A stretch of 57,309 nucleotides of DNA from Afipia sp. (lineage in GTDB: Bacteria > Pseudomonadota > Alphaproteobacteria > Rhizobiales > Xanthobacteraceae). The position numbers were made by a program, and so were the translations under genes. Every line of letters begins with the position of its first letter. Position 1 is the first letter of the stretch. Shown here in pieces: positions 17,828-29,489 of the stretch. The notes beneath the pieces are model-generated. The model was not told the origin of the DNA and made no database searches. It saw only the letters and a list, made by a program, of their open reading frames with translations. The stretch lies in the NCBI GenBank assembly GCA_017308495.1, contig JAFKES010000071.1, forward strand, positions 1 to 57,309, written 5' to 3'.

Positions 17828-18415
17828 TCAGCCGCGGAAATCCTCGTCCAGCAGGCCGTAAAGATAGTGGTCCTGCCAGATGCCGTTGATGCACAGATAG
17901 CGCCGCGCCATCCCTTCCCTCGCGAATCCGCACTTCTCCAGCACGCGAATCGACGACTGGTTGGTGGGGATGCAGGCGGCTTCGACCCGGTGCAGGTTCA
18001 GTTCGCCGAACAGGGTCGGCAACAGCACCCGCAACGCGGCAGTCATATAGCCCCGCCCGGCATGGGGCTGGCCGATCCAGTAGCCCACCGTGCCCGCCTG
18101 CACGATCCCCCGCCGCACATTGGCCAGCGTCACTCCGCCGAGCAACGCCCCGTCGCTTTCGCGGAACACGAGGAAGGGATAGGCCCGGTCCTCGATAATG
18201 TCCTCGGCATAGCGGCGCAGGCGCCGCCGGAAACCGGCGCGGGTGAGATCGTCGGACGGCCAGATCGGCTCCCATGGCGTCAGGAAGGCGCGGCTGGCCT
18301 CGCGCAATTCGCTCCATGACCCGTAGTCGGCCATCTGCGGCGCGCGCAGCAGTACGCCGCGCCCCCGCGGCGCGAGCGCCGGCGTGGCTGCGGAAGAAAG
18401 ACGAAACAGGGCCAT
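17828..18415 (-). CDS. GNAT-family N-acetyltransferase, RimJ/RimL type
   Basis: Encodes 195 residues. The GNAT fold is visible: RAPQMADYGSWSEL helix region, FLVFRESDGALLGGVTL strands, the acetyl-CoA loop GYWIGQPHAGRGYMTAAL, and NLHRVEAACIPTNQSSIRVL with EKCGFAREGMARRYLCING, which together identify the RimJ subgroup that acetylates N-terminal alpha-amino groups of ribosomal or other proteins. The ATG at 18415 has a good GAGGAAAG site; a longer reading would run into unrelated sequence. The exact target is unknown. Confidence 0.88.
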   Translation of the reverse strand: MALFRLSSAATPALAPRGRGVLLRAPQMADYGSWSELREASRAFLTPWEPIWPSDDLTRAGFRRRLRRYAEDIIEDRAYPFLVFRESDGALLGGVTLANVRRGIVQAGTVGYWIGQPHAGRGYMTAALRVLLPTLFGELNLHRVEAACIPTNQSSIRVLEKCGFAREGMARRYLCINGIWQDHYLYGLLDEDFRG

Positions 18416-18510
18416 GACGCTTTCCTCGGCGATTTCCTCTGCATCGCCGGGCGCGGCGATGTGCGCCCGTCCGCATCTTGTAGCACGGATCGGCCGCCTT
18501 TCGCGCGGCT

Positions 18511-18909
18511 TCAGGACGGCCGCGACAACACATAGGCGAGCCCCGCCGCCATCACCAGAATCACAGCGAGGGTCATCGGCAGGCTGCGATCGCCGGTGAA
18601 CCAGAACAGGACGAAGCCGAGCACCATGCCGCCAAGGGCCGCGAATTTCGCCCGGCGCGGAATGGCCCCCCGCGCCCGCCATTCCTGCAGCAACGGGCCG
18701 AAATGCGGATGCGCGAGCAGGCGGGCCTCGAACCGGCGCGAGGAGCGCGCGAAACACGCCGCCGCAACGATCAGAAACGGCGTCGTCGGCAACACCGGCA
18801 GCACCGCGCCGATGACACCGAGGCCGACGAAGACGAATCCGAGCACCAGAAAGACGCCGCGTACCAGGCGCTGCGCAGAGGATGCCGGTGCCGCCGGGTC
18901 GTCGGTCAT
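18511..18909 (-). CDS. YbaN/DUF454 inner-membrane protein
   Basis: Encodes 132 residues. It has one long N-terminal hydrophobic stretch ([20 protein letters not shown] followed by [19 protein letters not shown]), the basic loop [20 protein letters not shown] and two C-terminal membrane helices, which is the DUF454 pattern. The function of the family is unknown. It lies between the acetyltransferase and the M16 peptidase, with gaps of 95 and 25 bases, so it may share a transcript with thrC and the peptidase. Confidence 0.85.
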   Translation of the reverse strand: MTDDPAAPASSAQRLVRGVFLVLGFVFVGLGVIGAVLPVLPTTPFLIVAAACFARSSRRFEARLLAHPHFGPLLQEWRARGAIPRRAKFAALGGMVLGFVLFWFTGDRSLPMTLAVILVMAAGLAYVLSRPS

Positions 18910-18934
18910 GACAGTGCGGCCCGCATCGGCGCCA

Positions 18935-20224
18935 TCAGTGCAGCAGCGCGCGCGCCCTTGGCCGCGTCAGCCCCTCGGCGCAGGTGGCGGCGGTCTCAAG
19001 CCCGCGGCCGCTGCCGAGCGCGGCCACCGCCGGGCGGCCGCGTCCGAGCAGGTTACGTGCCGCGTCGCGGGTGGTCTCGACGCTGACGGCGTCGATGCGC
19101 GCGATCAGTTCGTCCACAGTGAGCGGGCGGCCATAGGACAGGATGTGCCGCGCCATCTGCTCGGCCCGCGCGCTGCAGCTCTCCAGCGCCATCAGCAGAC
19201 CAGCCTTCATCTGCGCCTTGGCGCGCGCGACCTCGGCCTCGGTCAGGGTCTCGACGGCGTTGCCGATCTCGTCGACGATCACATCCATCATCTCCGGCGC
19301 GTCGGCGGGATCGGTGCCGGTATAGAGCCCGAAGAAACCGGTGTCGGAATAGCCGGCGTGGAAGGTGTAGATCGCGTAGCACAGGCCGCGCTTCTCGCGC
19401 ACTTCCTGGAACAGGCGCGACGACATGCCCCCGCCGAGAACGTTGGTGAACACCTGCAGGCTGAACAGCGCCGGATCGGACTGCGGCAGGCCCTCCAGCG
19501 CCAGCGTCAGATGCGCCTGTTCGAGATCGCGATGGGTGACGCGCGTGCCGCCCTTGCCGAAGCTGGCGGGAAGCGGCTTCGGCGACGGCGCGGCGTCGAA
19601 GCCGGCGAAGCGCTGCTCGACCTCGGCGACGACGCGGGCATGATCGACGGCGCCGGCGGCGGCCACCACCATCTCGGGGCCGTGATAATGCGTGGCCAGA
19701 TAGTCGTTGAGATTATCGCGGCTGAAGGTCGCCAGCGTCTTCGCCGTGCCGAGCAGCGAACGGCCGATCGCCTGGTCCGGATAACACAGTTCGGCGAGAT
19801 GCTCGAACACCACGTCGTCCGGCGTGTCCTGCGCCGCGCCGATCTCCTGCTCGATCACGCTTTTCTCGCGTTCGAGCTCCTCGGGGTCGAACGAGGGATG
19901 GGCGAGAATGTCAGATAGGACGTCGAGCGCCAGCGGCACGTCGGCCTTCAGCACCCGCGCGTAATAGGCCGTGGTCTCGGTGCTGGTGGCGGCGTTGAGA
20001 TCGCCGCCGACCGCCTCGATCTCCTCGGCAATATCGCGCGCGCTGCGCGTGGCCGTGCCCTTGAACGCCATGTGCTCCAGGAGGTGCGACATGCCGTGCT
20101 CGTCCGTCTTCTCGTCGCGGCCGCCGACGCCGGTCCACACCCCGAGCGCGGCGGTTTCGAGATGCGCCATGCTGTCGGTGATGACCGTGAGGCCGGACGG
20201 CAGCTTGGTGACGTTGACACTCAT
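18935..20224 (-). CDS. M16-family zinc peptidase (processing-peptidase type)
   Basis: Encodes 429 residues. The inverted zinc motif HLLEH is at residues 47-51 with a downstream glutamate pair ([12 protein letters not shown]). The second, inactive M16 half follows, with the [20 protein letters not shown] substrate-loop signature. It resembles the beta subunit of mitochondrial processing peptidase and rickettsial/rhizobial single-chain relatives. There is no signal peptide, so it is probably cytosolic. Its ATG overlaps the thrC stop in ATGA, and an AGGGGG site lies eight bases upstream, so it is translationally coupled to thrC, an arrangement common in this order. Confidence 0.92.
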   Translation of the reverse strand: MSVNVTKLPSGLTVITDSMAHLETAALGVWTGVGGRDEKTDEHGMSHLLEHMAFKGTATRSARDIAEEIEAVGGDLNAATSTETTAYYARVLKADVPLALDVLSDILAHPSFDPEELEREKSVIEQEIGAAQDTPDDVVFEHLAELCYPDQAIGRSLLGTAKTLATFSRDNLNDYLATHYHGPEMVVAAAGAVDHARVVAEVEQRFAGFDAAPSPKPLPASFGKGGTRVTHRDLEQAHLTLALEGLPQSDPALFSLQVFTNVLGGGMSSRLFQEVREKRGLCYAIYTFHAGYSDTGFFGLYTGTDPADAPEMMDVIVDEIGNAVETLTEAEVARAKAQMKAGLLMALESCSARAEQMARHILSYGRPLTVDELIARIDAVSVETTRDAARNLLGRGRPAVAALGSGRGLETAATCAEGLTRPRARALLH

Positions 20225-21639
20225 CCGGCGACCCCCTGCCGCGCGGCGCGGCTGACCGACGCAATGAAGCGCTCGACCTCGCTCTGGTCATTCTTCATCA
20301 CGGTGACGCGTTCGGGCTTGCTCATCAGGCCATCGAGCCACGCCGGCAGTTGCGGACGGACGCCGCACGCCGCCTCCACCGCATCCGGGAATTTGGCGGG
20401 GTGTGCGGTCGACAGCACGATGTTGGGCACGGTCGACACCGGCTTGTCCTGATCGGCCACCGCCAGCGCCACCGCGGTGTGCGGATCGACCAGCTCGCCC
20501 GCCTCGCGCCACGCGGCGCGGATCGCGGCCGCGGTTTCGGTCTCGTCGGCGCGGCCGGCGTCGAAATCGGCGCGGATGTTGGCTAGCACGTCGTCCGGCA
20601 GCACGAAGCGGCCCGACTGCGCCAGCGAGCCCATCAGCGCGCGCACCACGGCGCTGTCGCGGCCGGCGGCCTCGAACAGCAGGCGCTCGAAGTTCGACGA
20701 GATCTGGATGTCCATCGATGGCGAGGCGGTGGCGTGAACCTCGCGCACCTCGTAGATGCCGGTCTTCAGCGTGCGCGCCAGAATGTCGTTGACGTTGGCG
20801 GCGATGCGCAGCCGCCGCACCGGCAGGCCCATCTTCTTCGCCACATAGCCGGCGAAGATGTCGCCGAAATTGCCGGTGGGCACGGTGAAATCGACCTCGC
20901 GGGCGGGCGCGCCGAGCGCCACCGCCGAGGTGAAGTAATACACCACCTGCGCGACGATGCGCGCCCAGTTGATCGAATTGACGCCGGACAGCGCGACTGA
21001 ATCGCGGAAGGCGTGATGATTGAACAGGCCCTTCACGAGGCCCTGGCAATCGTCGAAATGACCTTCGATGGCGAGGGCATGGACGTTCGCCGCCGCGCTG
21101 GTGGTCATCATCTTGCGCTGCACGTCGGAGATGCGGCCGTTGGGAAACAGCACCACGAGATCGACATTGTCGCGCCCGGCGAAGGCATCGACCGCGGCGC
21201 CGCCGGTGTCGCCGGACGTGGCGACGACGATGGTGGTGCGCTGGCCGCGCTGCGCCAGCACATGGTCCATCAGCCGCGCCAGCAGCTGCATCGCCACGTC
21301 CTTGAAGGCGAGCGTCGGGCCGTGGAACAGCTCCAGCACGAACTGGTGCGGATTGATCTGGCTGAGCGGCACCACCGCGGGATGGCGGAAGGTGGCATAG
21401 GCTTCATTGGCCATGCGTCCGAGATCAGCCTCGGAGATCTCGCCGGCGACGAAGGGACGGATGACCTCGACGGCCACTTCCCAATACGGGCGGCCGAAAA
21501 AGCCGGCGATGGTCCCGGCGCTGAGCTGCGGCCAGGTCTCGGGCACATAAAGCCCGCCGTCGCGGGCGAGCCCGGTCAGCATCACATCGCAAAAGCCAAG
21601 CCGGGGCGCGCTGCCCCGTGTCGAAATATAGCCCGTCAC
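20221..21639 (-). CDS. thrC: Threonine synthase
   Basis: Encodes 472 residues of a PLP enzyme that converts O-phosphohomoserine to threonine. The family opening YISTRGSAPRLGFCDVML and the Schiff-base Lys113 in GPTLAFKDVAMQLLARLMDH are present, then ATSGDTGGAAVDAFAG for phosphate and cofactor binding. I choose the GTG at 21639: homologues begin at this YISTRG segment and a strong GGAGG lies five bases before it. An upstream ATG in frame at 21768 would add 43 unrelated residues that overlap the SURF1 gene's flank. It overlaps the M16 peptidase by four bases. Confidence 0.94.
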   Translation of the reverse strand: MTGYISTRGSAPRLGFCDVMLTGLARDGGLYVPETWPQLSAGTIAGFFGRPYWEVAVEVIRPFVAGEISEADLGRMANEAYATFRHPAVVPLSQINPHQFVLELFHGPTLAFKDVAMQLLARLMDHVLAQRGQRTTIVVATSGDTGGAAVDAFAGRDNVDLVVLFPNGRISDVQRKMMTTSAAANVHALAIEGHFDDCQGLVKGLFNHHAFRDSVALSGVNSINWARIVAQVVYYFTSAVALGAPAREVDFTVPTGNFGDIFAGYVAKKMGLPVRRLRIAANVNDILARTLKTGIYEVREVHATASPSMDIQISSNFERLLFEAAGRDSAVVRALMGSLAQSGRFVLPDDVLANIRADFDAGRADETETAAAIRAAWREAGELVDPHTAVALAVADQDKPVSTVPNIVLSTAHPAKFPDAVEAACGVRPQLPAWLDGLMSKPERVTVMKNDQSEVERFIASVSRAARQGVAG

Positions 21640-21781
21640 GCGGTCCTCCAAAGGCTCAAGATCCTCCCCAAGCCCTTGCAACAATGGATGAATAGCTCGT
21701 TCGCCCGTGGATACTTTGCCCGCGGCGAATGCGAGCCGCACCATATCGGCTGTCTGTGGCCGCCACAAGGAAACCGGAGGC

Positions 21782-22564
21782 TTACGCCCGCGCCCGGCGG
21801 CGCTGGATCACCCAGACCACGAACGTCACCGCCACCACCAGCGCCAGACCGAACCAGGTGATGGCGTATTGCAGATGATCATCCTTGAGATGGACCGTGA
21901 GAGGGCCGGGCTTGGGTTCTCCGGACGGCGGCACCGGGGTTTCGAGATCGACGTAGAACGGCGCCACGCCGTGGCCCTCGTCCCAGCCGAGCGCCCGCGC
22001 CATCGCCAGCGTATCGCGGACGAACCACAGCCGCTTGCCGGCGTCTGCGTCGGGCATCAGCACGCCCGCGCTTTCCGGGAACCGGAGATAGCCGGTGAGC
22101 GCCATCGGCGCGCCAGTCACGAGGCGGGTCACCGCGCGGTCCTGCCGGGCGCGGTCCTGCATGGTGTTCGGCACGAAGCCGGCATTGACGACGACGACCG
22201 CGCCGCCGGGCAGGCGCGCTGGCAGGAAGGCCCAGGCGCCGGGGCCAGAGATGTCGTCGCGCACCGCCGAGCCGGAGGAATAGACCATGGCGTCGGGCTT
22301 TGCCACGAAGGTCGCGGTGAAGCTGACGCGGCGGAATTCGTCGTGGGCGGCATCGAGCGCCGGCCACTGCGCCGCCGCGGGCAATGGCCCCGGCGCGGCG
22401 GCCAGCCGCTCGGTCAACGCCGCGATCAGCGTGTGCTTCTCCTGCCGGCGCTGCAACTGCCAGACTCCGAGCCCGGCCAGCACCGCCACCATCACCAGCG
22501 CGATGACCGCGAGGCCGGCGACGCCGCGCTGGCGCGGACCGGAGGCTGTGGGTGCCGCGCTCAT
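21782..22564 (-). CDS. SURF1-family cytochrome oxidase biogenesis protein
   Basis: Encodes 260 residues. An N-terminal membrane helix carries the signature GLGVWQLQRRQEK, a periplasmic domain of about 180 residues has NAGFVPNTM and GYLRFPESAGVLMPDADAGK, and a C-terminal helix (LQYAITWFGLALVVAVTFVV) returns to the cytosol. SURF1 proteins help deliver haem a into oxidase subunit I. The ATG at 22564 overlaps the DUF983 stop in ATGA. It is last in the cox cluster, 142 bases before thrC. Confidence 0.93.
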   Translation of the reverse strand: MSAAPTASGPRQRGVAGLAVIALVMVAVLAGLGVWQLQRRQEKHTLIAALTERLAAAPGPLPAAAQWPALDAAHDEFRRVSFTATFVAKPDAMVYSSGSAVRDDISGPGAWAFLPARLPGGAVVVVNAGFVPNTMQDRARQDRAVTRLVTGAPMALTGYLRFPESAGVLMPDADAGKRLWFVRDTLAMARALGWDEGHGVAPFYVDLETPVPPSGEPKPGPLTVHLKDDHLQYAITWFGLALVVAVTFVVWVIQRRRARA

Positions 22565-23013
22565 TCCGGCTTGCGCTCGATCAGTTGCCCCTCCGCCGCC
22601 TTGTGATGGTACTGCAGGGAAATCAGCAGCGACTTCATCGCCCGCAGCGGCAGCAGGGTGGTGGCGAGGATCAGCGGCAGCCACAGCGCGGCATGCACCC
22701 AGAACGGCGGCTGGTAGGCGATCTCCACCGCCAGCGCCGCGCCGACCACGATGAAACCCGCGATCATGATGATGAAGATGGCGGGCCCGTCGCCGGCATC
22801 GATGAAGGCGAAGTCGAGCCCGCAACTGGCGCAGGCCGGGCGCAGCGTGAGGAAACCGGAATAGAGCTTGCCCTGCCCGCAGCGCGGACAGCGGCAGGCG
22901 AGGCCGCGCATCGCCGCCTCGCCCCAAGTCGCTCGCTCAAATGTCGCTCGCCCTGATGGCGCTTGCGCTGATGGCGTCCGTTCCGATGCTGCCGGAATTT
23001 GTTCGTGTGTCAT
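22561..23013 (-). CDS. DUF983 zinc-ribbon membrane protein
   Basis: Encodes 150 residues. A zinc-ribbon-like motif with two Cys pairs (CPRCGQG and CASCGL) precedes two membrane helices (AIFIIMIAGFIVVGAALAVE and the FWVHAALWLPLILATTLL segment). DUF983 proteins are consistently encoded in alphaproteobacterial oxidase clusters between coxC and SURF1 and are presumed to act in oxidase assembly; the mechanism is unknown. It is separated from coxC by a terminator hairpin, so it may have its own promoter or depend on read-through. Confidence 0.88.
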   Translation of the reverse strand: MTHEQIPAASERTPSAQAPSGRATFERATWGEAAMRGLACRCPRCGQGKLYSGFLTLRPACASCGLDFAFIDAGDGPAIFIIMIAGFIVVGAALAVEIAYQPPFWVHAALWLPLILATTLLPLRAMKSLLISLQYHHKAAEGQLIERKPE

Positions 23014-23078
23014 GGCATCCTTCTCGCCCGTTGTGGCTACGCCCGCTGCCGCGCTCCCGCAAGGGGATCGACATCACG

Positions 23079-23106
23079 AAAAAGGGCGGCCCGAAGGCCG
23101 CCCTTT
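23079..23106 (-). terminator. Terminator after coxC with a UUCG loop
   Basis: On the minus strand AAAGGGCGGCC-TTCG-GGCCGCCCTTTTT forms a stem closed by the very stable UUCG tetraloop, followed by five T in total. It lies 22 bases beyond the coxC stop. Confidence 0.85.
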
Positions 23107-23127
23107 GACGGGAGAAGCGGGCGGCGG

Positions 23128-23982
23128 TCAGTGCGCGCCGTGCGCCATGGTGGATGCGCCGTGGCCCCAGACATAGATGCACACGAACAGGAACAGCCAG
23201 ACCACGTCGACGAAGTGCCAGTACCAGGCCGCGAACTCGAACCCGAGATGCTGCTTCGGCGTGAAGTGTCCGGCATAGACGCGCAGCAGGCACACCAGCA
23301 GGAAGATGGTGCCGACCAGCACATGGAAGCCGTGGAACCCGGTCGCCATGAAGAAGGTCGAGCCGTAGATGTGGCCGGCGAAGGAGAAGGCCGCGTGGCG
23401 GTATTCAAATATCTGCACGCAGGTGAAGGCGGCGCCGAGCAGAACGGTCAGGATCAGCGCGAGCTTGACGCTCTTGCGATCGTTTTCGAGCAGCGCATGG
23501 TGCGCCCAGGTCACCGTGGTGCCGGAGGTCAGCAGGATCAGCGTGTTGAGCAGCGGCAGGTGCCACGGATCGAAAGTCTCGATGCCCTTGGGCGGCCACA
23601 CGCCGCCGAACAGCGCCTCGCGGGTGGCGTGCACCGGATCGGCGGGGAACAGCGCGGCGTTGAAATAGGCCCAGAACCACGCCACGAAGAACATCACTTC
23701 GGAGGCGATGAACAGGATCATGCCGTAGCGGTGATGGAGCTGCACCACGCGGGTGTGGTCCCCATGCTGCGCCTCGCGGATGACGTCGCCCCACCAGCCA
23801 GCCATGGTGTAGAGCACGCCGAGGGTACCGGCACCGAACACGAGCGGCGCGGCCGCGAACATGTGATGCATCCAGGCCACCGCGCCAAGCGCCATGACGA
23901 ACGCCGAGACCGAGCCGACAAACGGCCACGGGCTCGGATCGACAAGATGATAATCGTGATGCTTGGCTTGCCCCGCGGCCAT
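23128..23982 (-). CDS. coxC: Cytochrome c oxidase subunit III
   Basis: Encodes 284 residues, seven membrane helices. Typical segments are [17 protein letters not shown] at the start, [19 protein letters not shown] with the conserved glutamate near the proton path, [19 protein letters not shown], and the C-terminal [20 protein letters not shown] and [22 protein letters not shown]. It stabilises the catalytic core of the aa3 oxidase. The ATG at 23982 (MAAGQAKHH) has GGAGAG six bases upstream. It follows ctaG in the cluster. Confidence 0.96.
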   Translation of the reverse strand: MAAGQAKHHDYHLVDPSPWPFVGSVSAFVMALGAVAWMHHMFAAAPLVFGAGTLGVLYTMAGWWGDVIREAQHGDHTRVVQLHHRYGMILFIASEVMFFVAWFWAYFNAALFPADPVHATREALFGGVWPPKGIETFDPWHLPLLNTLILLTSGTTVTWAHHALLENDRKSVKLALILTVLLGAAFTCVQIFEYRHAAFSFAGHIYGSTFFMATGFHGFHVLVGTIFLLVCLLRVYAGHFTPKQHLGFEFAAWYWHFVDVVWLFLFVCIYVWGHGASTMAHGAH

Positions 23983-24058
23983 GTCGTCTCTCCGTAATGC
24001 CGGCTTTATCCGGCGCGTGTCGTCGTTAGAGTTCAAAGCGAATTGTAGAAACTACCCT

Positions 24059-24673
24059 TCACAGATTCCCCTTGCGCTTGTCCGGCTCCGTCGCCGCGAG
24101 CGGCTTCGGAGTCGGTTCCTTGGCAGGATAGAACGTGTAGGACAGAGTGATCGTGTTGAGTTCGTCGTATTCGTGATCGGCGACGAGCGCCGGATCGACA
24201 TAGAACACCACCGCCATCTCGCGCTTCTCGCCGGGACCGAACGACTGCTCGGTGAAGCAGAAGCAATTGATCTTCTGGAAGAACGCGCCGACCGTGAGCG
24301 GGGCGACGTTATAGGCGGCGACGCCGGAGGTCGCCCGCGCCGACTGGTTGGTGACGGTGTAATAGGCGGTCACCACCTCGCCGATCTTGACGGAAATCTC
24401 GGTCTGCTCGGGCTCGAACTTCCACGGCAGACCGCCGCTCACATTGGAGTCGAAGCGCACCGCAATGCGGCGTTCCAGCGACGACGCCGGCGCGGAGGTC
24501 GCGACCTGGGTTGTGCCGTTGAAGCCGGTGGCGCGGCAGAACCAGTCGTAGAACGGCACCGCCGCATAGGACGCGCCGACCATCAGCGCCACCACGAAGC
24601 CGCACACCGACGCCACCACGACGTCGCGGTTGTTGCGAGGGGCTTTCGGGGGAGTGGCTGGCTGATGGGTCAT
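24059..24673 (-). CDS. ctaG: Cox11/CtaG copper chaperone for cytochrome c oxidase
   Basis: Encodes 204 residues from the ATG at 24673. One N-terminal membrane helix ([20 protein letters not shown]) leads to a periplasmic immunoglobulin-like domain with the copper-binding CFCF motif ([12 protein letters not shown]) and the downstream [15 protein letters not shown] strand. CtaG delivers copper to the CuB site of subunit I. A GTG at 24688 overlapping the coxF stop as GTGA would add five residues; I prefer the ATG because GAGGG precedes it. It belongs to the ctaB-coxF-ctaG-coxC run. Confidence 0.94.
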   Translation of the reverse strand: MTHQPATPPKAPRNNRDVVVASVCGFVVALMVGASYAAVPFYDWFCRATGFNGTTQVATSAPASSLERRIAVRFDSNVSGGLPWKFEPEQTEISVKIGEVVTAYYTVTNQSARATSGVAAYNVAPLTVGAFFQKINCFCFTEQSFGPGEKREMAVVFYVDPALVADHEYDELNTITLSYTFYPAKEPTPKPLAATEPDKRKGNL

Positions 24674-24684
24674 CGCGCCCTCGC

Positions 24685-24867
24685 TCACAGCGGACGCTGA
24701 AGGACCGCGGGGCCCTTCACCAGCGTCACGGCGAAAAACAGCAGCACCAGCACGCCCAAAGCGACCGCAATGGCGATCGAGCGCTCGCGCTGGCGCTTTT
24801 TCTGCTCCGGCGTCAGCACGATGCCGTCCTCCGGCTTTTTTCCATCCACGACCATGGCGGCGCTCAT
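24685..24867 (-). CDS. coxF: CoxF-type small oxidase cluster protein
   Basis: Encodes 60 residues with one membrane helix ([20 protein letters not shown]) after a charged cytosolic segment ([12 protein letters not shown]). Small proteins of this layout occupy the slot between ctaB and ctaG in rhizobial aa3 oxidase clusters and are named CoxF. Their role is unproven but presumably in oxidase assembly. Its ATG overlaps the ctaB stop in ATGA, and its stop abuts the ctaG start, so translation of the three genes is coupled. Confidence 0.85.
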   Translation of the reverse strand: MSAAMVVDGKKPEDGIVLTPEQKKRQRERSIAIAVALGVLVLLFFAVTLVKGPAVLQRPL

Positions 24868-25805
24868 GCTCCCATCATCCGGGCGAGCGAGGCGGCGACT
24901 TCTTCGAGCAGCAGCACCGCGAACAGGCCGAACAGATAGAGGATCGAAAACTTGAACAGGCCGCGCGTGGCGCGCAGCGCCGCGCTGCCGGTGCGCTCGC
25001 GATAGACGCGAACGGCGTACCACAGCATGCCCGCGCCGAGCACCAGCGACGTCACGCCATAGACGGCGCTGAAATAGCCGAGCGGCCACGGCGCGACCGC
25101 CACCGCGACGAGGACGATGGTGTAGAGCAGGATCTGCAGCCGCGTCACGTCGGGGCCGGCGACATTGGGCAGCATCGGAATGCCGGCACGCGCGTAATCG
25201 TCGGCGCGGAACAGCGCCAGCGCCCAGAAGTGCGGCGGCGTCCACAGGAAGATGATCAGAAACAGCAGGATCGGCTCGGGAGACAGCGAGCCCGTGGCGG
25301 CCGCCCACGCCACCACCGGCGGCAGCGCGCCGGCGGCGCCGCCGATCACGATGTTCTGCGCCGTGGAGCGCTTCAGCCACATCGTATAGACGACGACATA
25401 GAAGAAGATGGTGAAGGCCAAAAGCGCGCCGGCCAGCCAGTTGACCAGGATGCCCAGCGTCATCACCGAAAAGAAGGCCAGCGTCAGGCCGAAGGCCAGC
25501 GCCTCGCCCGGCAGCACCCGGCCACGCGGGATCGGACGGTTGGCCGTGCGCGTCATCAGCGCATCGACGTCGCCTTCGTACCACATGTTCAGCGCGCCGG
25601 AGGCGCCGCCCCCGACCGCGATGCACAGGATCGAGGTGATCGCCAGAACCGGATGGAAATGCCCTGGCGCGATCACGAGACCGACCAGCGCGGTGAACAC
25701 CACCAGCGACATCACGCGCGGCTTTAGCAGCGCGATATAGTCGCGCACCCCGGCTTCCGAGATGCGCGGCGCGAGATCGATGGCGTGATGGTCGATAACC
25801 GACAC
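24864..25805 (-). CDS. ctaB: Haem o synthase (protohaem IX farnesyltransferase)
   Basis: Encodes 313 residues of a UbiA-type prenyltransferase that adds a farnesyl group to haem b, giving haem o, the precursor of haem a. Nine hydrophobic helices are seen. The Asp-rich motif [19 protein letters not shown] binds the diphosphate, and the family opening [18 protein letters not shown] is present. I choose the GTG at 25805 because homologues begin with (M)[13 protein letters not shown] codons at 25838 and 25850 would give extra, unconserved residues. It sits between coxA and coxF. Confidence 0.93.
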   Translation of the reverse strand: MSVIDHHAIDLAPRISEAGVRDYIALLKPRVMSLVVFTALVGLVIAPGHFHPVLAITSILCIAVGGGASGALNMWYEGDVDALMTRTANRPIPRGRVLPGEALAFGLTLAFFSVMTLGILVNWLAGALLAFTIFFYVVVYTMWLKRSTAQNIVIGGAAGALPPVVAWAAATGSLSPEPILLFLIIFLWTPPHFWALALFRADDYARAGIPMLPNVAGPDVTRLQILLYTIVLVAVAVAPWPLGYFSAVYGVTSLVLGAGMLWYAVRVYRERTGSAALRATRGLFKFSILYLFGLFAVLLLEEVAASLARMMGA

Positions 25806-25892
25806 GATAAGCCTGACCCTACTCACTTCCCTGAACATCTCACCCGCCACGGCGCGATGCGCCGGGGCGGATGTCTTTCACGATGGCCGTGC

Positions 25893-27572
<1,680 letters not shown>

Positions 27573-28415
27573 CTATTGCGCCGCGGTCCCGATCGACGCG
27601 AACGAATTCGACGGGTTGCTTGCGAATTTCTTCTTCGCCGCCTCGACCCAGGCCGCGAACTCCTGATCGCTCACGACCTTGACCGCGATCGGCATGAAAG
27701 CGTGGTCCTTGCCGCACAGTTCCGAGCACTGGCCGTAGAACATGCCTTCCTTGGTCGCCTTGAACCAGGTCTCGTTGAGGCGGCCGGGGATGGCGTCGAT
27801 CTTGATGCCGAAGGCGGGGATCGCGAAGGAGTGGATCACGTCGGCGCCGGTGGTCTGGATCCGGATCACCTTGTTCACCGGCACCACCACCTCGTTGTCG
27901 ACCGCCAAAAGGCGCGGCTGCTTGTCGGCGACCATCAGCGAGTCGAACTCGAACTTGCCGTTGTCGGGATAGGCGTAGCTCCAGTACCACTGCTTGCCGG
28001 TGGCCTTGATGGTGAGGTCGGCCTTGGGAATGTCGAGCTGCTGGAACAGCAGGCGGAACGACGGCACCGCGATCGCGACCAGGATCAGCACCGGCACGAT
28101 GGTCCACACCACCTCGATCACCGTGTTGTGGGTGGTCTTGGACGGGACCGGGTTCGACTTGGAGTTGAACTTGACCGCCACGATGATGAGCAAGGCCAGC
28201 ACGAACAGCGTGATGGCGACGATGATCGTGAGCATGAAGTGGTGGAACCAGGTGATGCTGTCCATCACCGGAGAGGCTGACGGCTGGAGCGTCATCTCCC
28301 AGGGGGCCGGCTGGCCCAGCGTTCCTGCGTAAGCTGCCCCTGCCGCGGCCAGCGCGGTGGCGGCCACCGCAAAACCCAGAATTCGGCGGCCCATCTGGCC
28401 ATTCGACACCTTCAT
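27573..28415 (-). CDS. coxB: Cytochrome c oxidase subunit II
   Basis: Encodes 280 residues. A cleavable signal peptide (ATALAAAGAAYA) is followed by two membrane helices (about 60-130) and a periplasmic cupredoxin domain. The dinuclear CuA site is intact: Cys230, Cys234, His238 and Met241 in CSELCGKDHAFM, with the aromatic electron-entry segment QWYWSYAYPD. It accepts electrons from cytochrome c. The ATG at 28415 (MKVSNGQMG) follows an AGGAGC site. It is the first gene of the oxidase cluster; the 490-base upstream gap must hold the promoter. Confidence 0.96.
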   Translation of the reverse strand: MKVSNGQMGRRILGFAVAATALAAAGAAYAGTLGQPAPWEMTLQPSASPVMDSITWFHHFMLTIIVAITLFVLALLIIVAVKFNSKSNPVPSKTTHNTVIEVVWTIVPVLILVAIAVPSFRLLFQQLDIPKADLTIKATGKQWYWSYAYPDNGKFEFDSLMVADKQPRLLAVDNEVVVPVNKVIRIQTTGADVIHSFAIPAFGIKIDAIPGRLNETWFKATKEGMFYGQCSELCGKDHAFMPIAVKVVSDQEFAAWVEAAKKKFASNPSNSFASIGTAAQ

Positions 28416-28848
28416 GCCGCTCACGCTCCTGCTCTCGTCGCTCGATGAATCCTGCCGGCGGCGGGTGTTGCCCCCGGATCTGCCCCAAAGATCTGCATTG
28501 ATCTGCCGCATCCCGCCTCCCGCCATGACCTGAACATGGGCCGAAAGTTAGAACGCGTCGAATTTCCAGCTTCTCAAATCATAATTCCATGCCCACCGCA
28601 ATGCACGTCATAAGGTGTTGTGACCGGCGGAATCCCTTGCCAAATCGGCCGAAACCACCGGCCCTCCGCGGGGAGAATGCTTGACACCTGAACCGCGCGT
28701 TGTAGGCACGGATGGAAGAGGCGGTCGAAACGCGATTCGCGGACGCGCGACGGTCGGTCCGGACGCCGGATTCGCCTTCAAGCCGCCGTCATTGGCCTGT
28801 CAATCCATCGTGCGGGCAGGCGCCGCCTCCGGGAGGACAGGACGACCA
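28416..28848. other. Divergent regulatory gap between coxB and ialB-like gene
   Basis: I see no convincing gene in these bases. A TTGACA at 28681-28686 on the plus strand lacks a good -10 box at 16-18 bases. An AT-rich patch at 28555-28592 may serve coxB. Promoters for both flanking genes must lie here but cannot be placed by eye. Confidence 0.4.
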
Positions 28849-28880
28849 CCGGGAAATTGTTGGGAATTGCCGGGAATTGT
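28849..28880. repeat. Three tandem GGGAATTG units before the ialB-like gene
   Basis: CCGGGAAATTGT, TGGGAATTGC and CGGGAATTGT follow each other directly, a 10-11 base period that is about one helical turn. They end 27 bases before the ATG of the next gene. Confidence 0.6.
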
Positions 28881-28907
28881 CACGAAACGACCGAGGAATT
28901 GAGCCTG

Positions 28908-29489
28908 ATGGGCCTTTCTGACCAGCGAGAACTCACATTGCGACACATTCTTCGCCCCACCCGCATGCTCCGCCGCCTCGCCGCCGCAGCCCCGCGACTG
29001 ATTCTCGCCGGCGCGACGCTGGGGCTAACCTTGGGGCTGGCGACCGGCGTGGCCAGCGCGCAGGGCGCGGTCAAGGCCGTCTATGGCGACTGGCAGATCC
29101 GCTGCGACACCCCCGCCGGCGCCCAGAACGAACAATGCGCCCTGATCCAGAGCGTGGTCGCCGAGGACCGCTCCAACGCCGGCCTGACCGTCATCGTCCT
29201 CAAAACCGCCGACCAGAAGAGCAAGCTGATGCGGGTGGTCGCCCCGCTCGGCGTCCTGCTGCCGTCCGGCCTCGGCCTCAAGCTCGACGACAAGGACGTC
29301 GGCCGCGCCGGCTTCGTGCGCTGCCTGCCCAATGGCTGCGTCGCCGAAGTGGTGATGGACGACAATCTGCTGAACCAGATCAAGACCGCGAAAACCGCGA
29401 CCTTCATCATTTTCGAGACCCCGGAGGAAGGCATCGGCTTCCCTCTCAGCCTCAAGGGCCTCGCCGACGGCTACGACAAGCTGCCCTGA
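28908..29489 (+). CDS. Invasion-associated locus B (IalB) family protein
   Basis: Encodes 193 residues. An N-terminal extension of about 20 residues is followed by a long hydrophobic segment and a cleavage site after ASA (GVASAQG), then the IalB domain: YGDWQIRCDTP, EQCALIQSVV, PLGVLLPSGLGLKLDD, and RCLPNGCVAEVVMDD with a likely disulfide. Members are periplasmic proteins of unknown mechanism, named for Bartonella invasion of red cells but widespread in non-pathogens. The ATG at 28908 has a GAGGAA site about 11 bases upstream; an internal ATG at 28965 is an alternative. Confidence 0.88.
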   Translation: MGLSDQRELTLRHILRPTRMLRRLAAAAPRLILAGATLGLTLGLATGVASAQGAVKAVYGDWQIRCDTPAGAQNEQCALIQSVVAEDRSNAGLTVIVLKTADQKSKLMRVVAPLGVLLPSGLGLKLDDKDVGRAGFVRCLPNGCVAEVVMDDNLLNQIKTAKTATFIIFETPEEGIGFPLSLKGLADGYDKLP

